A DNA stretch of 9,630 nucleotides from the NCBI GenBank assembly GCA_028292345.1, contig JAQGMN010000296.1:1-9630 (forward strand), written 5' to 3'. The notes beneath the pieces are model-generated. The model searched no databases. It was not told the origin of the DNA and saw nothing but the letters and a program-made list of their open reading frames with translations. This stretch comes from Polaromonas sp. (GTDB lineage: Bacteria > Pseudomonadota > Gammaproteobacteria > Burkholderiales > Burkholderiaceae_C). Shown here piece after piece: positions 6,230-9,630 of this stretch (the stretch's first letter is position 1; each line of letters begins with the position of its first letter). The translations under genes were made by a program, and so were the position numbers.

Positions 6230-6996
6230 TTGAATTGGTTTTTCCATTGCCGCAGGGCGGCAAATACAGTGGTGTCGTCGCGGGCTGACGCTTCAAACTG
6301 GTGAACGGCAGCCCGGATGCCGGCTTGCCGCGTGCGTAAAAAAGGATTGATCAGAACTTCCTGGCTGATGGAACTGGGCAGGGTCGGCAGCCCCTGCTCG
6401 CGCAACTGGCGGCAATGCTGCGCATGGGCTGCCAGAGCCGCATTATCGGGCTCAACGGCCAGCGCGAATCGGAGGTTGGCCAGCGTGTACTCGTGCGCGC
6501 AGCAGACACGGGTTGCGCCGGGCAATGCGGCTAGCTTGTCCAGCGATGCCAGCATTTGCGCCGGCGTTCCTTCGAACAGGCGGCCACAGCCGCCTGAAAA
6601 AAGCGTGTCGCCGCAAAACAGCAGCGGCTGGCCATCCATGTCCGGTGTGTAAAAGGCGATATGTCCTGCGGTGTGGCCTGGCACGTCGAGCACCTGGAAA
6701 TCCAGGCCGAGGGCAGTCACCCGGTCGCCTTCGCGCAGCGGCTGGAAGGGCGCCGGTATGCGTTCGGTGGCCGGGCCATGCACCGTGGCGCCGGTCGCCT
6801 TGCGCAGCGCATCGACCCCCCCGGTATGGTCCGCGTGGTGGTGCGTGACTAGAATTGATTCCAGGCGCAGTCGGGATGCTTCCAGGACCCGCATCACCGG
6901 CTCGGCGTCGCCAGGGTCCACCACCAGGGCGCGCCGGCCGTCATGCAGCAACCACAGGTAATTGTCGGAAAAAGCGGAAACAGGAATCAAATACAT
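6226..6996 (-). CDS. gloB: Hydroxyacylglutathione hydrolase (glyoxalase II)
   Basis: Glyoxalase II hydrolyses S-D-lactoylglutathione to D-lactate and glutathione, the second step of methylglyoxal detoxification in the cytosol. The 256-residue length is typical. It has the metallo-beta-lactamase fold motifs for a two-metal site: THHHADH with His52, His54, Asp56 and His57, then His108 in PGHTAGH, Asp130 in FCGDTLFSGGCGR and His168 in CAHEYTLANLRF. The C-terminal part (EVLINPFLRT) matches the glutathione-binding region of the family. The start is ATG 6996, where the family N-terminus MYLIPVSAFSDNYLW begins; the frame is open further upstream but that part overlaps the divergent gene. Its stop overlaps the mltD start. 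A strong -10 box lies 25 nt upstream. Confidence 0.96.
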   Translation of the reverse strand: MYLIPVSAFSDNYLWLLHDGRRALVVDPGDAEPVMRVLEASRLRLESILVTHHHADHTGGVDALRKATGATVHGPATERIPAPFQPLREGDRVTALGLDFQVLDVPGHTAGHIAFYTPDMDGQPLLFCGDTLFSGGCGRLFEGTPAQMLASLDKLAALPGATRVCCAHEYTLANLRFALAVEPDNAALAAHAQHCRQLREQGLPTLPSSISQEVLINPFLRTRQAGIRAAVHQFEASARDDTTVFAALRQWKNQFK

Positions 6997-7008
6997 GCAG
7001 TGGTCTCG

Positions 7009-7845
7009 ATGAAGTCGGAAATTATAGGATTGACCGAGTGGCTCAAAACCCCGCCGGGGGCCTATCTGCTGGCCTGGGAGCGCTCCCGCTTTGACTTGGC
7101 CGTCAGTGACATCTTTGGCTACCATGCCCTGCAACTGGGACTTCCGGAACTCGATGCGCTGCAGGCCAACCGCATGCCGCACAAATGGCTGGCCCTTTCC
7201 TCCCTGGAAAAGCAGACTTTACCGCTTCATACAAAAAACGGCCCAGCGCATCGGACAGGGCTTGACCCCTTAAGTTCCCCGCTGGCTGCCTTGTACGCCG
7301 ATCCGGCAGCGCTTCCTTTTTCCGAAAGCACCCTCGACCTGGTGGCATTGCCGCACACGCTGGAGCTTGGCAGCGACCCGCATTCTGCCTTGCGCGAAGT
7401 GGCCCGCGTCCTGGTTCCGGAAGGGCGGGTGGTGATCAGCGGCTTCAATCCCGCCAGCCTGTGGGGCATGCGCCAGCGGCGCGACCATCTTTACCGGCGC
7501 TTTGGCTACGAGGGGCTTTTTTTGCCGGAGGCCGGCGACTACATAGGCTACTGGCGGCTTCGCGACTGGCTCAGGCTGCTCGATTTCGAGGTGGAGTCGG
7601 CGCAGTTTGGCTGTTACCGCCCCGCGCTGAAAAGCCAGAAGTGGCTGGACCGGTTTGACTGGATGGACCACGCCGGCAAACGCTGGTGGCCGATTTTCGG
7701 GGCGGTCTATTTTCTGGTGGCTGTCAAGCATGTGCGCGGCATGCGTTTGCTGGAGCCCGCCTGGAAGACGCGCAAATCAGTGGCGGCGGCGCCCGCCATC
7801 GTCGCCAGCAGGAAGCCCGCCCGCTGGGTCAAAATCAGCGGCTGA
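7009..7845 (+). CDS. YafS-like class I SAM-dependent methyltransferase-fold protein
   Basis: This 278-residue protein resembles E. coli YafS and related Methyltransf_11-type proteins. Seen: an N-terminal TEWLKTPPGAYLLAWE segment, IFGYHALQLGLPELDAL at about 35-51, and YADPAALPFSESTLDLVALPHTLE at about 96-119 (the motif around SAM-fold strands 3-4). ALREVARVLVPEGRVVISGFNPASLWG (127-153) follows. The second and third segments match recalled YafS features (YGFHLLKIG, ADPLHLPF, LVISGFNP). The substrate is unknown. The usual glycine-rich DxGxG loop is not evident. ATG 7009 is 12 bp from the gloB start on the other strand; neither gene has a strong ribosome site. The position between gloB and rnhA is the same as in E. 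coli. After the stop comes a T-rich stretch (7850-7867) with only a 4-bp TCAG/CTGA stem before it, too weak to call a terminator. Confidence 0.85.
   Translation: MKSEIIGLTEWLKTPPGAYLLAWERSRFDLAVSDIFGYHALQLGLPELDALQANRMPHKWLALSSLEKQTLPLHTKNGPAHRTGLDPLSSPLAALYADPAALPFSESTLDLVALPHTLELGSDPHSALREVARVLVPEGRVVISGFNPASLWGMRQRRDHLYRRFGYEGLFLPEAGDYIGYWRLRDWLRLLDFEVESAQFGCYRPALKSQKWLDRFDWMDHAGKRWWPIFGAVYFLVAVKHVRGMRLLEPAWKTRKSVAAAPAIVASRKPARWVKISG
7021..7048 (-). promoter_or_regulatory. Candidate sigma-70 promoter for gloB-mltD inside the divergent gene
   Basis: On the minus strand a perfect TATAAT occupies 7026-7021. The best -35 at 16-nt spacing is TTTTGA (7048-7043), a weak match; TTGAGC (7046-7041) is better but only 14 nt away. 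Transcription would start near 7014, giving a leader of about 18 nt before the gloB ATG at 6996. The -10 overlaps codons 5-6 (Ile-Ile) of the methyltransferase gene on the other strand. Confidence 0.5.
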
Positions 7846-7880
7846 GCTTTTATTGTTTTTTTCAACTTCTTTTCAATCCA

Positions 7881-7894
7881 CCAGGCTTTCCTGG
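7881..7894 (+). promoter_or_regulatory. Small hairpin in the rnhA leader
   Basis: CCAGG (7881-7885) and CCTGG (7890-7894) form a perfect 5-bp stem with the loop CTTT, ending 14 nt before the rnhA ATG. No T-run follows. It could influence rnhA translation because no good Shine-Dalgarno sequence is visible there; chance occurrence is also plausible. Confidence 0.25.
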
Positions 7895-7908
7895 CACCGC
7901 AAGACCCC

Positions 7909-8391
7909 ATGACCGATTCAGCAGCACAGCCACGCCTTACCCCTCAACACGTCGTGATCTATACCGACGGCGCCTGCAAGGGCAATCCAGGGCCCGGAGG
8001 CTGGGGCGCCCTCTTGGCCGGCAGCGGCACCGAGAAGGAGCTTTTTGGCGGCGAGATGGGAACGACCAACAACCGCATGGAAATGACCGCCGTCATCGAG
8101 GCGCTCGCGGCGCTGAAAAAGCCGTGCAACGTGACCCTTTACCTCGACAGCCAGTATGTGCTCAAGGGCATCACCGAATGGATCCACGGCTGGAAGGCCC
8201 GGGGCTGGCGCACCGCCGCCAAGGCGCCGGTCAAGAACGTCGATTTGTGGCAGCGGCTCGACGCGCTGCTGGTGTCCAGCGGCCACACCATCGACTGGCG
8301 CTGGGTACGCGGGCACAACGGCGATCCGGGCAACGAGCGCGCCGATGCGCTGGCCAACAAGGGCGTGGAACGCGCACTGGGCCGCCTCTGA
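7909..8391 (+). CDS. rnhA: Ribonuclease HI
   Basis: RNase HI cuts the RNA strand of RNA-DNA hybrids, removing R-loops and primer RNA. The 160-residue protein has all catalytic positions. Asp20 is in VVIYTDGACKGNPGPGGWG, Glu58 in TTNNRMEMTAVIEAL and Asp80 in LYLDSQYV. His136 is in VRGHNGDPGNERAD and Asp146 ends that same motif. They correspond to E. coli D10, E48, D70, H124 and D134. The basic handle region (WIHGWKARGWRTAAKAPVKNVDLW) is present. A 10-residue N-terminal extension precedes the core. ATG 7909 starts 63 nt after the methyltransferase gene on the same strand, so the two may be co-transcribed. In E. coli and many relatives dnaQ is the neighbour of rnhA; it does not follow here. Confidence 0.97.
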   Translation: MTDSAAQPRLTPQHVVIYTDGACKGNPGPGGWGALLAGSGTEKELFGGEMGTTNNRMEMTAVIEALAALKKPCNVTLYLDSQYVLKGITEWIHGWKARGWRTAAKAPVKNVDLWQRLDALLVSSGHTIDWRWVRGHNGDPGNERADALANKGVERALGRL

Positions 8392-8474
8392 CCGGTCCTG
8401 CGGCGCATCAAGAACGCGCCCGAACTGCCGCGGCTCTCAGGGCCGGCAGGTAAAGCCCTGGTAAAGCAAAGGCA

Positions 8475-8507
8475 GCCTGCCCCGCAGGCGGGCCTGGGCG
8501 CTGCGGG
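8475..8507 (+). other. Two mutually exclusive GC-rich hairpins between rnhA and the RND adaptor gene
   Basis: GCCTGC (8475-8480) and GCAGGC (8484-8489) form a 6-bp stem with a CCC loop. CCCGCAG (8481-8487) pairs perfectly with CTGCGGG (8501-8507) around a 13-nt loop. They share 8484-8487, so only one can form at a time. No T-run follows either, so this is not a standard intrinsic terminator. Downstream, TGCTACATT (8521-8529) loosely resembles an extended -10 and TTGACA at 8528-8533 a -35, but neither has a proper partner. Confidence 0.35.
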
Positions 8508-8575
8508 TTGCCTGACATCCTGCTACATTGACAGGCTGATTTCTTTCACCCCTCGTCACCTTGCAACCCCCCCTC

Positions 8576-9630
8576 ATGGCATCAAAAGCACTTTATACCG
8601 TGGTCGCCGTGGCGGGCATTGCAGCGGCCTCAGGCGCCGCCTGGTGGTACCAAAAACCCAGGCCCGCTGACCCGGACCGTGTGGGCACGGCCGCTTCCGC
8701 ACCCGCGCAAGGCGCATCCGCCAGTCCCGGGGCTGCCGCCAAGCCGCCTTCGGTCGAGGTTGCAAGGGTCGAACTGGCGCGCCTGGTCGACGACACCCGC
8801 GCCGTTGGCAGCCTGCGATCACGCCGCGGCGTGGTGTTGCGCCCTGAAATCAGCGGCCGCATCACCCAGCTCAACTTCACCGACGGCCAGCGGGTTCGCA
8901 AGGGACAGGTGCTGGTGCAACTGGACGACCAGTTGCCGCAGGCGCAAATCATGCAAAGCCAGGCCGAGCTGTCGATCGCCCAGGCGAACCAGAAGCGCAA
9001 CCAGGAACTGGTGGCGCAAAATTTCATCAGCCAGCGCTCGCTCGATGAAAGCGCCGCCAACCTGCAGGTGGCCCAGGCCAGGCTGGCATTGGCCAAGGCC
9101 ACGGCGGCACGGCTGAAGATCATCGCGCCGTTTGACGGCATCGTCGGCATTCGCCAGGTCAACGTGGGCGACTACCTCAAGGACGGCGCCGACATCGTCA
9201 ACATTGAAGACATCGACGCCATCTATGTGGATTTCAGGCTGCCCGAGCGCTACCAGAGCAAGGTCAGGCGCGGCCAGACGGCGCAGCTCGACATCGACGC
9301 TCTGCCCGGCCAGCGCTATTCCGCGCAGATCCAGGCGATTGATCCGCTGATCGATGCCAACGGCCGGTCGGTCGGCATCCGCGGCTGCATCGACAACCGG
9401 GCGCTGCAGTTGCGCCCCGGCATGTTTGCCCGGGTGAACACCGTGTTCGGCGTTCGGGACAATGCGAGCGTCATACCCGAAGAAGCGATTGTTCCGCAAA
9501 GCGGGAAGCAGTTCGTGATCAAGCTGCTCGACGGGCCCAGCGAAGCAACCCGCAAAACCCAGCGCGTCGAGGTCAAGGTGGGCCTGCGCAGTCCGGGCAA
9601 GGTGGAAATACTGGAGGGGCTGGCGCCGGG
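8576..9630 (+). CDS. RND efflux periplasmic adaptor (membrane fusion) subunit, 3'-truncated by window edge
   Basis: This frame stays open to the window end: 351 codons plus two bases, no stop. The product resembles AcrA/MdtA/MexH-type adaptors, which link an inner-membrane RND pump to an outer-membrane TolC-type channel. Seen in order: a membrane anchor or signal at about 5-25, and a low-complexity Ala/Pro linker to about 58. The first lipoyl half is at about 87-118 (VVLRPEISGRITQLNFTDGQRVRKGQVLVQLDD) and a coiled-coil hairpin at about 119-180. The second lipoyl half (IIAPFDGIVGIRQVNVGDYL) is at 182-201, followed by beta-barrel sequence with IDPLIDANGRSVGIRGCIDN and LRPGMFARV. ATG 8576 lacks a clear Shine-Dalgarno site but is the natural start before the anchor. 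The pump gene is presumably just beyond the edge. Substrate unknown. Confidence 0.92.
   Translation, partial: MASKALYTVVAVAGIAAASGAAWWYQKPRPADPDRVGTAASAPAQGASASPGAAAKPPSVEVARVELARLVDDTRAVGSLRSRRGVVLRPEISGRITQLNFTDGQRVRKGQVLVQLDDQLPQAQIMQSQAELSIAQANQKRNQELVAQNFISQRSLDESAANLQVAQARLALAKATAARLKIIAPFDGIVGIRQVNVGDYLKDGADIVNIEDIDAIYVDFRLPERYQSKVRRGQTAQLDIDALPGQRYSAQIQAIDPLIDANGRSVGIRGCIDNRALQLRPGMFARVNTVFGVRDNASVIPEEAIVPQSGKQFVIKLLDGPSEATRKTQRVEVKVGLRSPGKVEILEGLAP

Noticed and set aside
6943..7008. Upstream start for the methyltransferase at 6943
   Set aside because: It would place 22 residues inside the gloB coding region; family similarity starts after 7009 and no ribosome site supports 6943.
6997..7182. 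N-terminal extension of GloB to 7182
   Set aside because: The glyoxalase II family starts at MYLIPVSAF; the extra 62 residues would be antisense to the methyltransferase gene and would contain the likely gloB promoter.
7846..7872. Intrinsic terminator after the methyltransferase gene
   Set aside because: There is a T-rich stretch, but the only preceding stem is TCAG/CTGA with a 3-nt loop, too weak to call.
8819..9499. Minus-strand open frame of 226 codons
   Set aside because: It is antisense to the RND adaptor, which keeps all lipoyl and barrel motifs in its own frame.
1..9630. CRISPR array, tRNA/rRNA, insertion sequence or defence/toxin module
   Set aside because: I looked for regular direct repeats, cloverleaf-like arms, transposase motifs and paired small ORFs and found none I could support.

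Overview
This high-GC window reads as chromosomal DNA of a betaproteobacterium in the order Burkholderiales. The protein sequences, and a dispersed-repeat-like segment inside dnaX, point to the Comamonadaceae and most resemble Polaromonas/Rhodoferax relatives. This placement rests on recalled family sequences, not on a search. The region is mostly housekeeping. I see no CRISPR array, transposase, phage module, toxin-antitoxin pair or defence island.

Left block (1-3099, all +): the 3' part of dnaX (DNA polymerase III tau/gamma, cut by the window edge), then ybaB/ebfC, recR and a MAPEG-family membrane protein. dnaX-ybaB-recR is a classic conserved replication/repair cluster. dnaX carries an A_AAA_AAG slippery heptamer, with a stop codon three sense codons later in the -1 frame and a possible downstream stem-loop. 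These are the features of the programmed frameshift that makes gamma in E. coli. The linker beyond it holds a segment that looks like a dispersed repeat read through in frame. A stem followed by eight T residues (3152-3188) closes the block.

Middle block (3239-4617, +): an NMT1/SsuA-type ABC substrate-binding protein with a Tat-like signal peptide and no transporter partners beside it, then a 50-residue two-helix DUF3096 protein.

Right block: a cell-wall/detoxification pair on the minus strand, gloB (glyoxalase II) and mltD (lytic transglycosylase lipoprotein), joined by an ATGA stop/start overlap. Only 12 bp from gloB, and divergent from it, lies a YafS-like methyltransferase gene, followed by rnhA (RNase HI). 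The order mltD-gloB-yafS-rnhA matches the E. coli locus that continues into dnaQ. Here dnaQ is not the next gene; rnhA is followed by a partial RND-efflux periplasmic adaptor gene running off the right edge. The best gloB promoter candidate, with a perfect TATAAT, lies inside the first codons of the methyltransferase gene.

The observations most worth checking are the dnaX frameshift cassette, the repeat inside the dnaX linker, the overlapping divergent promoter arrangement at gloB/yafS, and the degenerate SAM-binding region of the YafS-like protein. I found no convincing new multi-gene system.
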